A DNA stretch of 64,000 nt. Source: Gordonia jinghuaiqii (GTDB lineage Bacteria > Actinomycetota > Actinomycetes > Mycobacteriales > Mycobacteriaceae). Shown one piece after another: positions 45,425-54,380 of this stretch; position 1 is the first letter of the stretch, and each line of letters begins with the position of its first letter. The notes under the pieces were generated by a model. That model was not told the DNA's origin, ran no database searches, and saw only the letters and a program-made list of their open reading frames with translations. The position numbers were made by a program, and so were the translations under genes. The stretch spans positions 2,294,001 to 2,358,000 of the forward strand of contig NZ_CP059491.1 of NCBI RefSeq assembly GCF_014041935.1. The letters run 5' to 3'.

Positions 45425-46797
45425 ACCTCGCCCGTGACCCCGACACCGACACCGGGGTCGCGCGCATCGCCACGCTCACGGTCTCGGCGCTGGCGGTTCT
45501 CATCGCGCCGCCGCTCTATCTGCTCCTCGATCTCGCCGTGGTCGGCCGACTGGGTGGGGAGTACCTGGCCGCTCTCGGTGTGGGCACACTCGTGCTGTCC
45601 ATCGTCAGCACGCAGCTGACGTTCCTGTCCTACGGGACGACCGCCCGTTCGGCCCGTCGTTTCGGCTCCGGGGACCGACGAGGCGCCGTGCTCGAAGGTG
45701 TGCAGGCCAGCTGGATCGCGGTGGCCGTCGGCGTGCTGATCGTCGCCTGCGCGTATCCGTGCGCACCTTTCGTGATGCGGCTGCTCGTGGGGACGTCGTC
45801 CCCGGAGTCGGCGGCGGTGGCGGCCGACGCGGCGGATTGGGTGCGGATCGCGATGTTCGGGGTCCCGCTGATCCTGTTGTCGATGGCAGGCAACGGCTGG
45901 ATGCGCGGGGTGCAGGAGACACGCAGGCCGGTGGTCTACGTGGTCATCGGGTTGTCGCTCGGCGCGGTCCTCGTCGTCGGTCTCGTGCACGGCATCGGAC
46001 CGTTCCCCGAGCTGGGCCTGCCCGGTAGTGCCATCGCCAACGTCATCGGCCAGGGCGTGACCGGGGTGCTGTTCGCCGTGCGGGTGATCCGGGAGGCGCG
46101 TGCGCAGACCCCGGAGTCGGGTGTGTCCGCGTTCGCTCCGCGACGGTCGGTCATCGTCGCGCAGCTGGTGATGGCGCGCGATCTGGTGGTGCGCAGCCTG
46201 TCGTTCCAGATCTGCTTCGTCTCGGCGGCTGCGGTCGCCGCCCGCTTCGGTGTCGCCCAGGTGGCCGCCCATCAGCTCGTGCTCCAGTTGTGGGAGTTCA
46301 TGGCGCTGTTCCTCGACTCGCTGGCCATCGCCGCGCAAGCACTGGTCGGTGCAGCCCTCGGTGCCGGGCGTCTGTCCGACGCCGATTCCGTCGCCCGGCG
46401 GGTGACCGGGGTGTCGGTGGTCGCGGCGTCGGTGATGGCGGCGGTCTTCGCGGCCGGTGCGACGCTCATCCCGCAGATCTTCACGAGCGACGCCGAGGTC
46501 CTCGACGCGGTCGGTGTCCCGTGGTGGTTCTTCGTCGGCATGCTGCCGATCGCGGGGGTGGTGTTCGCGCTCGACGGTGTCCTGCTCGGCAGCGGCGACG
46601 CCGCATTCCTGCGGACCGCGACCCTGACCGGCGCGCTGGTCGGGTTCCTACCGCTGATCTGGCTGTCGCTGATCTTCGACTGGGGTCTCGCCGGCGTGTG
46701 GTCGGGGCTGGTCGTGTTCATGCTCGTCCGGCTGGCCACCGTGGGGTGGCGGATCAGGTCGGGACGCTGGCGGCGGGCGGGTGCGGTCCGCACCTGA
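45421..46797 (+). CDS. dinF: MATE-family efflux transporter (DinF-like)
   Basis: A 458-residue multidrug and toxin extrusion family transporter with about 12 membrane helices, positional counterpart of Rv2836c. The first helix, TLTVSALAVLIAPPLYLLLD, is conserved but no ATG, GTG or TTG precedes it in frame; the first canonical start, GTG at 45538, would delete this helix. I therefore propose CTG at 45421, which overlaps the upstream stop as CTGA. A sequencing error that hides a normal start is the alternative. A short C-terminal cytoplasmic tail is Arg-rich. Confidence 0.78.
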   Translation: MNLARDPDTDTGVARIATLTVSALAVLIAPPLYLLLDLAVVGRLGGEYLAALGVGTLVLSIVSTQLTFLSYGTTARSARRFGSGDRRGAVLEGVQASWIAVAVGVLIVACAYPCAPFVMRLLVGTSSPESAAVAADAADWVRIAMFGVPLILLSMAGNGWMRGVQETRRPVVYVVIGLSLGAVLVVGLVHGIGPFPELGLPGSAIANVIGQGVTGVLFAVRVIREARAQTPESGVSAFAPRRSVIVAQLVMARDLVVRSLSFQICFVSAAAVAARFGVAQVAAHQLVLQLWEFMALFLDSLAIAAQALVGAALGAGRLSDADSVARRVTGVSVVAASVMAAVFAAGATLIPQIFTSDAEVLDAVGVPWWFFVGMLPIAGVVFALDGVLLGSGDAAFLRTATLTGALVGFLPLIWLSLIFDWGLAGVWSGLVVFMLVRLATVGWRIRSGRWRRAGAVRT

Positions 46798-46825
46798 CCG
46801 CGGGTCTCTGGCACGATGGATCCTC

Positions 46826-47815
46826 GTGGCTACTTTGTGGGCGATCAGCGATCTGCACGTCGCACACCGGGGCAACGAGCACATCATCGACGACATCCGG
46901 CCGACGTCGGAGGGGGACTGGCTCATCGTCGCCGGTGACGTCGCCGAACGCACCGACGACATCATCGACACCCTGCGCCGTCTGCGTACCCGGTTCTCCA
47001 CCGTGGTGTGGGTGCCGGGCAATCACGAGTTGTACACGACGGCCAAGGATCCGCTGCAGATCTTCGGCGTCGCTCGCTACGACTACCTGGTTCAGGCCTG
47101 CCGGGACATCGGTGTGGTGACCCCCGAGGACATCTACCCGCTGTTCGATCCGGGCGACGGCTCCGCGCCGGTGCGGGTGGTGCCGATGTTCCTGCTCTAC
47201 GACTACACCTTCCGTCCGGAGGGCACCGCCAACAAGCTCACCGCTCTGGCACTGGCACGCGAACGCAACGTGGTGGCCACCGACGAGTTCCTGTTGTCGC
47301 CGGAACCGTTCCCGACGCGCGACGCGTGGGGCCGGGCACGGATCGAGATCACGCGCCGCAGGCTCGAGGCGATCGACCCGGCGGAGAAGACCGTCCTCAT
47401 CAACCACTGGCCGCTGCGTCGTGAACCATGCGATGCGCTGTTCTATCCCGAGTTCGCGCTGTGGTGCGGCAGTGAGCTGACCGCGGACTGGCACAAGGAC
47501 TTCAACGCGGCCTGCTGCGTCTACGGGCACCTGCACATCCCGCGCACCACCTGGTACGACGACATCCGGTTCGAGGAGGTGTCGGTCGGCTACCCGCGCG
47601 AGTGGAAGCGCCGCGGACTGCCGAAGCCGTTGATGCGCAACATCATCCCCGGTGACGGCCTCGTCGCGTCGGATCTCCCCGAACACGGTGTGCGTTTCGA
47701 CCTGCCCCCGGACTACGCCGAACGTGCCGCCGAGTTCCGGGAGCGCGTCGAGCAGCGGCAGGCGGAACGACGAACACGGCAGGCCGAGCGCGCAGCCCGA
47801 GAGGACAGGCAATGA
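46826..47815 (+). CDS. Calcineurin-like metallophosphoesterase (Rv2795c-like)
   Basis: A 329-residue dinuclear metal phosphoesterase. The motifs are SDLH, GDVAER, VPGNHE, INHWP and YGHLH in the usual order. The GTG at 46826 is used since the conserved ATLWAISDLH begins right after it. The C-terminus is a charged Arg/Glu-rich helix. It overlaps pptT by four bases, as Rv2795c does with pptT (Rv2794c); in mycobacteria Rv2795c (PptH) hydrolyses phosphopantetheine from carrier proteins, so a toggling pair is likely here too. Confidence 0.9.
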   Translation: MATLWAISDLHVAHRGNEHIIDDIRPTSEGDWLIVAGDVAERTDDIIDTLRRLRTRFSTVVWVPGNHELYTTAKDPLQIFGVARYDYLVQACRDIGVVTPEDIYPLFDPGDGSAPVRVVPMFLLYDYTFRPEGTANKLTALALARERNVVATDEFLLSPEPFPTRDAWGRARIEITRRRLEAIDPAEKTVLINHWPLRREPCDALFYPEFALWCGSELTADWHKDFNAACCVYGHLHIPRTTWYDDIRFEEVSVGYPREWKRRGLPKPLMRNIIPGDGLVASDLPEHGVRFDLPPDYAERAAEFRERVEQRQAERRTRQAERAAREDRQ

Positions 47816-48468
47816 TCGAGAAGCTCCTCCCCGCCGGGGTCGCCTCGGCGGAGGCGTTCACCGACCCGCCCGGCCTCGAGCCGATGCCCGCCGAGCAGAA
47901 CCTCATCGCGAAGGCGGTGGAGAAGCGGCGCCGCGAGTTCATCACCGTCCGGCACTGTGCGCGGCAGGCACTGGGGGAGCTCGGCATAGAACCCGTGCCG
48001 ATCCTCAAGGGCGACAAGGGCGCACCCGTGTGGCCGGCGGGGATCGTCGGCAGCCTGACACACTGCGACGGATACCGCGCCGCCATCGTGGCCTATGCCA
48101 TGGGCGTGCGGTCGCTCGGCATGGACGCCGAGCCGCACGATGCCCTGCCCGACGGCGTGCTCGAGCACACCAGCCTGCCCGCCGAACGCGAGATCCTCGC
48201 GACGCGTTCCGGTGAACTGCACTGGGACCGGCTGCTGTTCTGCGCCAAGGAGGCCACCTACAAGGCGTGGTTCCCGATCACCAAGCGCTGGCTGGGCTTC
48301 GAGGACGCCCACATCACCTTCGAGCAGACCGGCCCGGCCACGGGCACGTTCATCTCGCGCATCCTGATCGATCCGGCCGCGGCCGACGGCGGTCCGCCGC
48401 TGCTCGAGTTCTCGGGACGCTGGCTGGTCGACCGCGGCATCATCACCACCACGATCGCGGTGGCGTGA
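47812..48468 (+). CDS. pptT: 4'-phosphopantetheinyl transferase PptT
   Basis: Sfp-type transferase that installs the phosphopantetheine arm on acyl and peptidyl carrier proteins, including those for mycolate and siderophore synthesis. The 218-residue protein has the Mg-binding GMDAEPHD (Asp105, Glu107) and the WxxKEA-equivalent FCAKEATYKAWFP, along with GSLTHCDGYRAA. Start ATG lies inside the stop of the phosphoesterase gene. The truB gene begins one base after its stop. Confidence 0.93.
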   Translation: MIEKLLPAGVASAEAFTDPPGLEPMPAEQNLIAKAVEKRRREFITVRHCARQALGELGIEPVPILKGDKGAPVWPAGIVGSLTHCDGYRAAIVAYAMGVRSLGMDAEPHDALPDGVLEHTSLPAEREILATRSGELHWDRLLFCAKEATYKAWFPITKRWLGFEDAHITFEQTGPATGTFISRILIDPAAADGGPPLLEFSGRWLVDRGIITTTIAVA

Positions 48469-48469
48469 C

Positions 48470-49369
48470 GTGGCCGACGCAACCATCGAGAACGCCGGCC
48501 TGCTCATCGTCGACAAAGAGGCCGGAATGACCAGCCACGACGTCGTGTCGCGGTGCCGCAAGATCTTCAACACCCGCCGGGTGGGTCATGCCGGCACGCT
48601 CGACCCGATGGCGACCGGTGTCCTGGTCATCGGGATCGAGAGGGCGACAAAGCTTCTCGGTCTACTGTCGCTGACCACCAAGTCCTACACCGCGACCGTG
48701 CGGCTGGGTGTGTCGACGACCACCGACGACCGCGAGGGCGAGATCCTCAGCACCGCAGACGCTTCTGCGGTGTCCGACGAGGCCATCGCCGCGGGAGTCG
48801 CCGACCTGACCGGAGACATCTCGCAGGTGCCGGCCAAGGTCAGCGCCATCAAGGTCGACGGCAGGCGCGCCCACGCGCTGGTGCGTACGGGCGCCGAGTT
48901 CGACCTCGCCGCCCGCCCGGTCACCGTGTCCCGCTTCGAGGTGCTCGCGACGCGCCGGGACGGACAGTTCGTCGATCTCGATGTGGCCGTGGACTGTTCG
49001 TCGGGAACCTACATCCGGTCGCTGGCCCGTGACCTGGGTTCGGCGCTCGGCGTGGGCGGGCACCTCACCGAACTGCGACGCACCGCCGTCGGACCGTTCA
49101 CCCTCGACCAGGCGCGCACGCTCGACGCCGTCCGGGAGGACCCGCACGTGAGCCTCGGCATCGACGAGGCGGTCAAGATCTCGTTCCCGCGCCGCGACAT
49201 CAGCGACGAGGAGGCGGAATCCATCAGTCAGGGACGGTGGCTCGAGCCGGTCGGGCGCAAAGACGTCTACGTGGTCGTCGACCCGCACGAGCAGGCCATC
49301 GCGCTGATCCAGGAGAAGGGGCGCCGGGCGAGTTCGGTGATGGTCGTCCGCCCCGCCACACTGCGCTGA
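48470..49369 (+). CDS. truB: tRNA pseudouridine(55) synthase
   Basis: Makes pseudouridine 55 in the T-loop of tRNAs. The 299-residue protein has the catalytic Asp45 in GHAGTLDPMATG, the N-terminal GLLIVDKEAGMTSHDVV and the SSGTYIRSLARDLG motif, with a C-terminal PUA-like domain. GTG start one base after pptT. Its stop is 13 bases from that of the convergent DtxR-type regulator. Confidence 0.95.
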   Translation: MADATIENAGLLIVDKEAGMTSHDVVSRCRKIFNTRRVGHAGTLDPMATGVLVIGIERATKLLGLLSLTTKSYTATVRLGVSTTTDDREGEILSTADASAVSDEAIAAGVADLTGDISQVPAKVSAIKVDGRRAHALVRTGAEFDLAARPVTVSRFEVLATRRDGQFVDLDVAVDCSSGTYIRSLARDLGSALGVGGHLTELRRTAVGPFTLDQARTLDAVREDPHVSLGIDEAVKISFPRRDISDEEAESISQGRWLEPVGRKDVYVVVDPHEQAIALIQEKGRRASSVMVVRPATLR

Positions 49370-49382
49370 CGAAGGTGTCGCT

Positions 49383-50075
49383 TCAGCTGCGCGGCACGAC
49401 GAAGATCGCACGGGCGGCGATGTCGCCGAGGTCGATCGGGTCCGCATCACCCAGCGAGACCGAGATGGTGCCGGCGAACGGGCGCTTCTCGGCGACGGTG
49501 ACCACGCAGTCGAGCGCGACGCCGACCTGGTCGAAGTAGCGCAGCATCTCCGGGTCGGTGTCGGAGATGCGGGCAATGGAGCCCGATGCCCCGACCTCGA
49601 GATCGGCGAGCAGTGCGGCCGCGGGTGCGGGGATCGACCCGTCGAGTGCGGGGATGGGGTCGCCGTGCGGATCCCGGTCGGGGAAGCCGAGTTTGGCGTC
49701 GAGCCGGGCCATCAGGCGGTCGGAGACGGCGTGTTCGAGGACCTCGGCCTCGTCGTGCACCTCGTCCCAGCGGTAGCCGAGTTCACGGACGAGGAACGTC
49801 TCGAGCAGGCGGTGGCGGCGAACCATGAGGATGGCCGCGGCGCGGCCTTCCTCGGTGAGAGTGACCGCGCCATAGGGCTCATGCGACACCAGGCCCTGGT
49901 CGGCGAGCTTGCGGATGGCCTCCGACGCCGTGGACGCGGACACGCCGAGGGACTGGGCGAGCAGCTTGGTGGTGACCTTGACGTCTTCCCACTCCTGGCT
50001 GGTCCAGATGACCTTCAGATAGTCCTGGGTGACTTGTGACAGCTCCGTCACCGGACGATCGGATCCCGCAGGCAT
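49383..50075 (-). CDS. sirR: DtxR-family metal-dependent regulator (SirR/MntR type)
   Basis: A 230-residue metalloregulator. The N-terminal winged helix reads VTTKLLAQSLGVSASTASEA, followed by the dimerisation helices with VLEHAVSDRLMARLDAKLGF, where metal ligands lie, and a C-terminal FeoA/SH3-like domain. Positional equivalent of Rv2788 (sirR), later shown to resemble MntR, so manganese is a more likely effector than iron. The ATG at 50075 is used. The divergent ribF starts 77 bases away. Target genes are not evident in the window. Confidence 0.85.
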   Translation of the reverse strand: MPAGSDRPVTELSQVTQDYLKVIWTSQEWEDVKVTTKLLAQSLGVSASTASEAIRKLADQGLVSHEPYGAVTLTEEGRAAAILMVRRHRLLETFLVRELGYRWDEVHDEAEVLEHAVSDRLMARLDAKLGFPDRDPHGDPIPALDGSIPAPAAALLADLEVGASGSIARISDTDPEMLRYFDQVGVALDCVVTVAEKRPFAGTISVSLGDADPIDLGDIAARAIFVVPRS

Positions 50076-50139
50076 GACTGTGAGCTTAGCGGTCGGGGTT
50101 TGGCGAGTGGCGGTGGTGGTTTGGAACACGGGGTGCCCG

Positions 50140-50145
50140 TAGTCT
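50140..50145 (+). promoter_or_regulatory. Candidate -10 element (TAGTCT) for ribF
   Basis: TAGTCT ends seven bases before the GTG start of ribF; no ribosome binding site is seen, consistent with a leaderless transcript. Confidence 0.4.
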
Positions 50146-50152
50146 GGTCGGC

Positions 50153-51121
50153 GTGTTGCGATGGCGAGGTCTTGACGACATCCCCGCGGACTGGGGACGG
50201 TGCGTGGTCACCATCGGTGTCTTCGACGGTGTCCACCGCGGACATGCCGAGTTGATCAATGCGGCAACCACGGCGGCCAGGGAGCATGGCGTCCCGTCGG
50301 TGCTGATGACGTTCGATCCGCATCCCTCGGAGGTCGTGCGTCCGGGATCCCATCCGCCGCAACTGACGACGCTGACCCGGCGGGCCGAACTGGCCGAGGA
50401 ACTCGGCATCGACGTCTTCTGCGTGATGCCGTTCACCCCCGAGCTCGCCGCGCGCTCACCCAAGGACTTCGCCCACGACATCCTCGTGGAGACCCTCCAT
50501 GCCGCGGTCGTGGTGGTGGGCGACAACTTCACCTTCGGGCGCAAGGCCGCCGGGGACGTGTCCAAACTCGCCGACCTCGGCACCAAGTTCGGGTTCTCCG
50601 TGCGGTCGGTGTCGCTGTTCGGCGAGCACGCCGTGACCTTCTCGTCGACGTACATCCGTGCCTGTGTCGCCGCGGGCGACGTGGATCGGGCCGCCGAGGC
50701 GCTCGGGCGTCCGCACCGCGTCGAGGGGGTGGTCGTGCGTGGCGACGGTCGCGGTCGCAACCTCGGTTTCCCGACGGCGAACGTCGCGCCACCGATGTAC
50801 GCCGCCATCCCCGCCGACGGGGTGTACGCCGCGTGGTTCACCATCCTGGGCATCGGGCCGGTCGCCGGTGAGGTCGAGCCGGGCGAGCGTTACCAGGCGG
50901 CGGTCTCGGTGGGCACCAACCCGACGTTCTCGGGACGCACCCGCACCGTCGAGGCCTTCGTGCTCGACAAGAGCGCCGATCTCTACGGACAGCACGTCGC
51001 CGTCGACTTCGTCCACCGCATCCGCGGCATGGTCCAGTTCGACGGGATCGACGACCTGATCGTCGCGATGCGCGACGACGTGGACAAGACACGCGAGATC
51101 CTGGCGGCGGCCGAGACGTGA
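50153..51121 (+). CDS. ribF: Bifunctional riboflavin kinase / FMN adenylyltransferase
   Basis: Makes FMN and FAD from riboflavin. The N-terminal nucleotidyl transferase has TIGVFDGVHRGH (HxGH-like) and VVVVGDNFTFGRKAAGD; the C-terminal kinase domain has GRGRNLGFPTANV. The 322-residue length is typical. GTG start, likely leaderless. It precedes rpsO, the gene order found in mycobacteria. Confidence 0.95.
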   Translation: MLRWRGLDDIPADWGRCVVTIGVFDGVHRGHAELINAATTAAREHGVPSVLMTFDPHPSEVVRPGSHPPQLTTLTRRAELAEELGIDVFCVMPFTPELAARSPKDFAHDILVETLHAAVVVVGDNFTFGRKAAGDVSKLADLGTKFGFSVRSVSLFGEHAVTFSSTYIRACVAAGDVDRAAEALGRPHRVEGVVVRGDGRGRNLGFPTANVAPPMYAAIPADGVYAAWFTILGIGPVAGEVEPGERYQAAVSVGTNPTFSGRTRTVEAFVLDKSADLYGQHVAVDFVHRIRGMVQFDGIDDLIVAMRDDVDKTREILAAAET

Positions 51122-51146
51122 GTCCGGGCGCCCCGCGGGACGGGAT

Positions 51147-51176
51147 TTGGGTCCGGTACGTCCCGGCAGGTAGCCT
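51147..51176 (+). promoter_or_regulatory. Candidate promoter for rpsO (TTGGGT - 18 bp - TAGCCT)
   Basis: A -35-like TTGGGT (51147-51152) and -10 TAGCCT (51171-51176) are separated by 18 bases. Transcription would start near 51183, giving a leader of about 70 bases before rpsO, long enough for S15 autoregulation. Confidence 0.45.
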
Positions 51177-51253
51177 GACGAGTCGGTGTTGCTGCAGTCC
51201 GCGGTGGCGCACCAGAGAATGTGGACGCGGTACTGAGAATCAGGAGTATCTCC

Positions 51254-51523
51254 ATGGCTTTGACTGTCGAGCAGAAAAAAGAAATCCTCGCCGAGTACGG
51301 TCTGCACGAGACCGACACCGGATCACCCGAGGCCCAGGTCGCAATGCTGACCAAGCGCATCGTCGACCTCACCGAACACCTCAAGCAGCACAAGCACGAT
51401 CACCACAGCCGCCGCGGTCTGCTGCTGCTCGTCGGCCGTCGTCGCCGTCTGCTCAAGTACGTCGCCAAGGTCGACATCAACCGCTACCGCTCGCTCATCG
51501 AGCGTCTCGGCCTGCGTCGCTGA
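51254..51523 (+). CDS. rpsO: 30S ribosomal protein S15
   Basis: An 89-residue primary 16S rRNA-binding protein. The sequence is typical, including [37 protein letters not shown] and the C-terminal [15 protein letters not shown] start with upstream AGGAGT. Downstream is a strong hairpin and then pnp, the order conserved in most bacteria. Confidence 0.98.
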   Translation: MALTVEQKKEILAEYGLHETDTGSPEAQVAMLTKRIVDLTEHLKQHKHDHHSRRGLLLLVGRRRRLLKYVAKVDINRYRSLIERLGLRR

Positions 51524-51537
51524 CACACGACTTTCCA

Positions 51538-51570
51538 CCGGCCATCTCCCACGAGGGAGGTGGCCGGTTT
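51538..51570 (+). terminator. Intrinsic terminator after rpsO
   Basis: CCGGCCATCTCCC (51538-51550) pairs with GGGAGGTGGCCGG (51555-51567) around the loop ACGA, with one G-U pair, then TTT. It ends rpsO transcription or partly attenuates read-through into pnp. Confidence 0.8.
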
Positions 51571-51960
51571 GTCGTATTGAGGTATTGACAGGGCGCGGTG
51601 ATAGGCTGGCAGGCGGATCGTTGCCGTGAACTCGTGGCAGCGCGGAACGACGAGCCAGATCGGTCCTCGGTAGTGGCCGCCGGAACCCCGGCCCGGGCAA
51701 TCCCCGGGCATGCAAGGATTCCGGCCGCTTCGATCGAAGGCCGTCTGAGCACTCACCGGCGCCACGCTGCGCCATTCACCGTGCTGCCGCACTTTCTCGG
51801 CGCGTTCTGGGTCGGTCCGATCCGCACCGCGCACGTTCTGGCACGTCGACACGTGCTGCGCACCCGCGATGACCACCCTCAACCGCACAAGCGGCCACCT
51901 CTGGTGTGGCCGCGTGAGACGGCCGCCCACGGCAGCCGCTACGAAGGGATTCCAACCCAC
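51571..51960 (+). promoter_or_regulatory. pnp leader region with hairpin
   Basis: The 390 bases before pnp contain no supported gene. A TTGAGG (51577) and TAGGCT (51602) with 19 bases between could be a promoter; TTGACA also occurs at 51585. An inverted repeat GCACGT-CGAC-ACGTGC lies at 51841-51856. A perfect 8-bp hairpin, GCGGCCAC/GTGGCCGC with a 7-base loop, is at 51891-51913, about 50 bases before the ATG. In other bacteria a hairpin here is cut by RNase III and mediates PNPase autoregulation; that is inferred here. Confidence 0.45.
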
Positions 51961-54258
51961 ATGACAGATGTGAACACCCCCGATGTGAACACCGAAGATT
52001 TCGCCGACGACTACGACGAGGCCATCACCGAGGCCACGGCGATCATCGACAACGGGAGCTTCGGCACCCGCACTATCCGGTTCGAGACCGGGCGCCTGGC
52101 ACTGCAGGCCGGCGGGGCGGTGACCGCCTACCTCGACGACGAGAACATGCTGCTGTCGACCACGTCGGCGTCGAAGCACCCGAAGGAGCACTTCGACTTC
52201 TTCCCGCTCACCGTGGACGTCGAGGAGCGGATGTACGCCGCCGGACGCATCCCCGGATCGTTCTTCCGCCGCGAGGGTCGCCCGTCGACCGACGCGATCC
52301 TCACCTGCCGCCTGATCGACCGTCCGCTGCGCCCGTCGTTCGTCGACGGACTGCGCAACGAGATCCAGGTCGTGGTGACCGTGCTCTCGCTCAACCCGAA
52401 CGACCTGTACGACGTCCTCGCGATCAACGCGGCGTCGGCGTCGACCCAGCTCGCCGGCCTGCCGTTCTCCGGCCCGGTCGGTGGCGTGCGCGTCGCGCTC
52501 GTCCCGACCGAGGAGAACCGCGCCGGCCAGTGGGTCGCGTTCCCGACCGTCGAGCAGCTCGAGGGCGCCGTGTTCGACATGGTGGTCGCCGGCCGCATCG
52601 TCGGCGAGGGTGACAACACCGACGTCGCCATCATGATGGTCGAGGCCGAGGCCACCGACAACGTCATCGACCTCATCGCCGGCGGCGCTCAGGCCCCGAC
52701 CGAGGCGATCGTCGCCGAGGGCCTCGAGGCCGCCAAGCCGTTCATCGCCCGCCTCTGCGAGGCGCAGAGGTCCCTGGCCGCCGCGGCTGCCAAGGAGACC
52801 GCGGAGTTCCCGCTGTACCCGCCGTACCAGTCGGATGTCTACGACGCCGTCGCCGCAGCCGCGACCGATCGTCTGTCGGAGATCCTCAGTATCGCGGGCA
52901 AGCAGGAGCGCGACGACAAGACCGACGAGCTCAAGGCCGACATCCTCGCTCAGCTCGGCGAGCAGTTCGCGGGTCGTGAGAAGGAGATCGGCGGCGCATA
53001 CCGTTCGCTGACCAAGCAGCTGGTCCGTCAGCGCATCCTGACCGATCACTTCCGCATCGACGGTCGTGGCATCTCCGACATCCGTGCGCTCTCGGCCGAG
53101 GTCGGCATCATCCCGCGTGCGCACGGCAGCGCGCTGTTCGAGCGTGGCGAGACCCAGATCCTGGGCGTCACCACCCTCGACATGGTCAAGATGGCGCAGC
53201 AGATCGACTCGCTCGGACCCGAGACGTCCAAGCGCTACATGCATCACTACAACTTCCCGCCGTACTCGACCGGTGAGACCGGCCGCGTCGGTTCGCCCAA
53301 GCGTCGCGAGATCGGCCACGGCGCGCTCGCCGAGCGTGCCCTGATGCCGGTGCTCCCGAGCGTCGAGGACTTCCCGTACGCGATCCGTCAGGTGTCCGAG
53401 GCGTTGAGCTCCAACGGCTCGACCTCGATGGGTTCGGTGTGTGCCTCGACCATGTCGCTGCTGAATGCCGGTGTGCCGCTGCGCGCCCCGGTCGCCGGCA
53501 TCGCCATGGGCCTGGTCTCCGACACCGTCGACGGCGAAACCCGTTATGTCGCACTGACCGACATCCTCGGCGCCGAAGATGCCTTCGGCGACATGGACTT
53601 CAAGGTCGCGGGCACCAAGGACTTCGTGACCGCGCTGCAGCTCGACACCAAGCTCGACGGCATCCCGTCGCCGGTGCTCGCGGGTGCGCTCAGCCAGGCC
53701 AAGGACGCCCGGCTGACCATCCTCGACGTCATGGCCGAGGCCATCGACGAGCCGGACGAGATGAGCCCGTTCGCGCCGCGGATCACCACCATCAAGATCC
53801 CGATGGACAAGATCGGCGAGCTGATCGGCCCCAAGGGCAAGACGATCAACGGCATCACCGAGGAGACCGGCGCCAACATCTCCATCGAGGACGACGGCAC
53901 CGTGTTCGTCGGCGCCTCCGATGGTGTGAAGGCGCAGGCGGCGATCGATCGCATCAACGCGATCGCCAACCCGCAGCTGCCGAAGGTCGGGGAGCGCTTC
54001 CTCGGCACCGTGGTCAAGACCACCGCGTTCGGCGCGTTCGTGTCGCTGCTGCCGGGGCGCGACGGCCTGGTGCACATCTCGAAGCTCGGCAAGGGCAAGC
54101 GGGTCAGCAAGGTCGAGGACGTCGTCAACGTGGGCTCCAAGCTCCGCGTGGAGATCGCCGACATCGACGAGCGCGGCAAGATCAGCCTCGTCCCGGTCGA
54201 CGACGACGCCGACAAGGCGGAGGCGCCGGCTGCCGAGGCAGCCACCGCTGACGCATGA
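51961..54258 (+). CDS. pnp: Polyribonucleotide nucleotidyltransferase (PNPase / GpsI)
   Basis: Phosphorolytic 3'-5' exoribonuclease. The 765-residue protein has two RNase PH domains (first with [15 protein letters not shown], second with RTIRALS-type segment [15 protein letters not shown]), then a KH domain with [20 protein letters not shown] and an S1 domain with [14 protein letters not shown]. The start is the ATG at 51961; the open frame upstream to 51598 has no coding signals. A short Asp/Glu-rich N-terminal extension precedes the core. A strong terminator follows. Confidence 0.96.
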   Translation: MTDVNTPDVNTEDFADDYDEAITEATAIIDNGSFGTRTIRFETGRLALQAGGAVTAYLDDENMLLSTTSASKHPKEHFDFFPLTVDVEERMYAAGRIPGSFFRREGRPSTDAILTCRLIDRPLRPSFVDGLRNEIQVVVTVLSLNPNDLYDVLAINAASASTQLAGLPFSGPVGGVRVALVPTEENRAGQWVAFPTVEQLEGAVFDMVVAGRIVGEGDNTDVAIMMVEAEATDNVIDLIAGGAQAPTEAIVAEGLEAAKPFIARLCEAQRSLAAAAAKETAEFPLYPPYQSDVYDAVAAAATDRLSEILSIAGKQERDDKTDELKADILAQLGEQFAGREKEIGGAYRSLTKQLVRQRILTDHFRIDGRGISDIRALSAEVGIIPRAHGSALFERGETQILGVTTLDMVKMAQQIDSLGPETSKRYMHHYNFPPYSTGETGRVGSPKRREIGHGALAERALMPVLPSVEDFPYAIRQVSEALSSNGSTSMGSVCASTMSLLNAGVPLRAPVAGIAMGLVSDTVDGETRYVALTDILGAEDAFGDMDFKVAGTKDFVTALQLDTKLDGIPSPVLAGALSQAKDARLTILDVMAEAIDEPDEMSPFAPRITTIKIPMDKIGELIGPKGKTINGITEETGANISIEDDGTVFVGASDGVKAQAAIDRINAIANPQLPKVGERFLGTVVKTTAFGAFVSLLPGRDGLVHISKLGKGKRVSKVEDVVNVGSKLRVEIADIDERGKISLVPVDDDADKAEAPAAEAATADA

Positions 54259-54296
54259 TCTGAACCGAGCTGTTCTGAACTGAACTGAGCACGACC

Positions 54297-54337
54297 CACC
54301 GGGGCCCGTCGTCCATCGCGGACGGCGGGCCCCGGTG
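54297..54337 (+). terminator. Terminator hairpin after pnp
   Basis: CACCGGGGCCCG (54297-54308) pairs perfectly with CGGGCCCCGGTG (54326-54337); an inner GTCC/GGAC stem extends it. No clear U tract follows, as is usual in high-GC Actinobacteria. Confidence 0.8.
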
Positions 54338-54368
54338 TCTGCTCACCTGCGGACTGCAACCGCGAGCA

Positions 54369-54374
54369 TATGAT
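54369..54374 (+). promoter_or_regulatory. Candidate -10 element (TATGAT)
   Basis: TATGAT, close to the sigma-70 consensus, ends six bases before the ATG at 54381. This predicts a leaderless transcript independent of pnp. Confidence 0.5.
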
Positions 54375-54380
54375 CCAGGG

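Noticed and set aside
51598..51960. Upstream extension of the pnp reading frame
   Set aside because: The frame stays open but the sequence contains promoter-like and hairpin elements, and PNPase orthologues begin near 51961.
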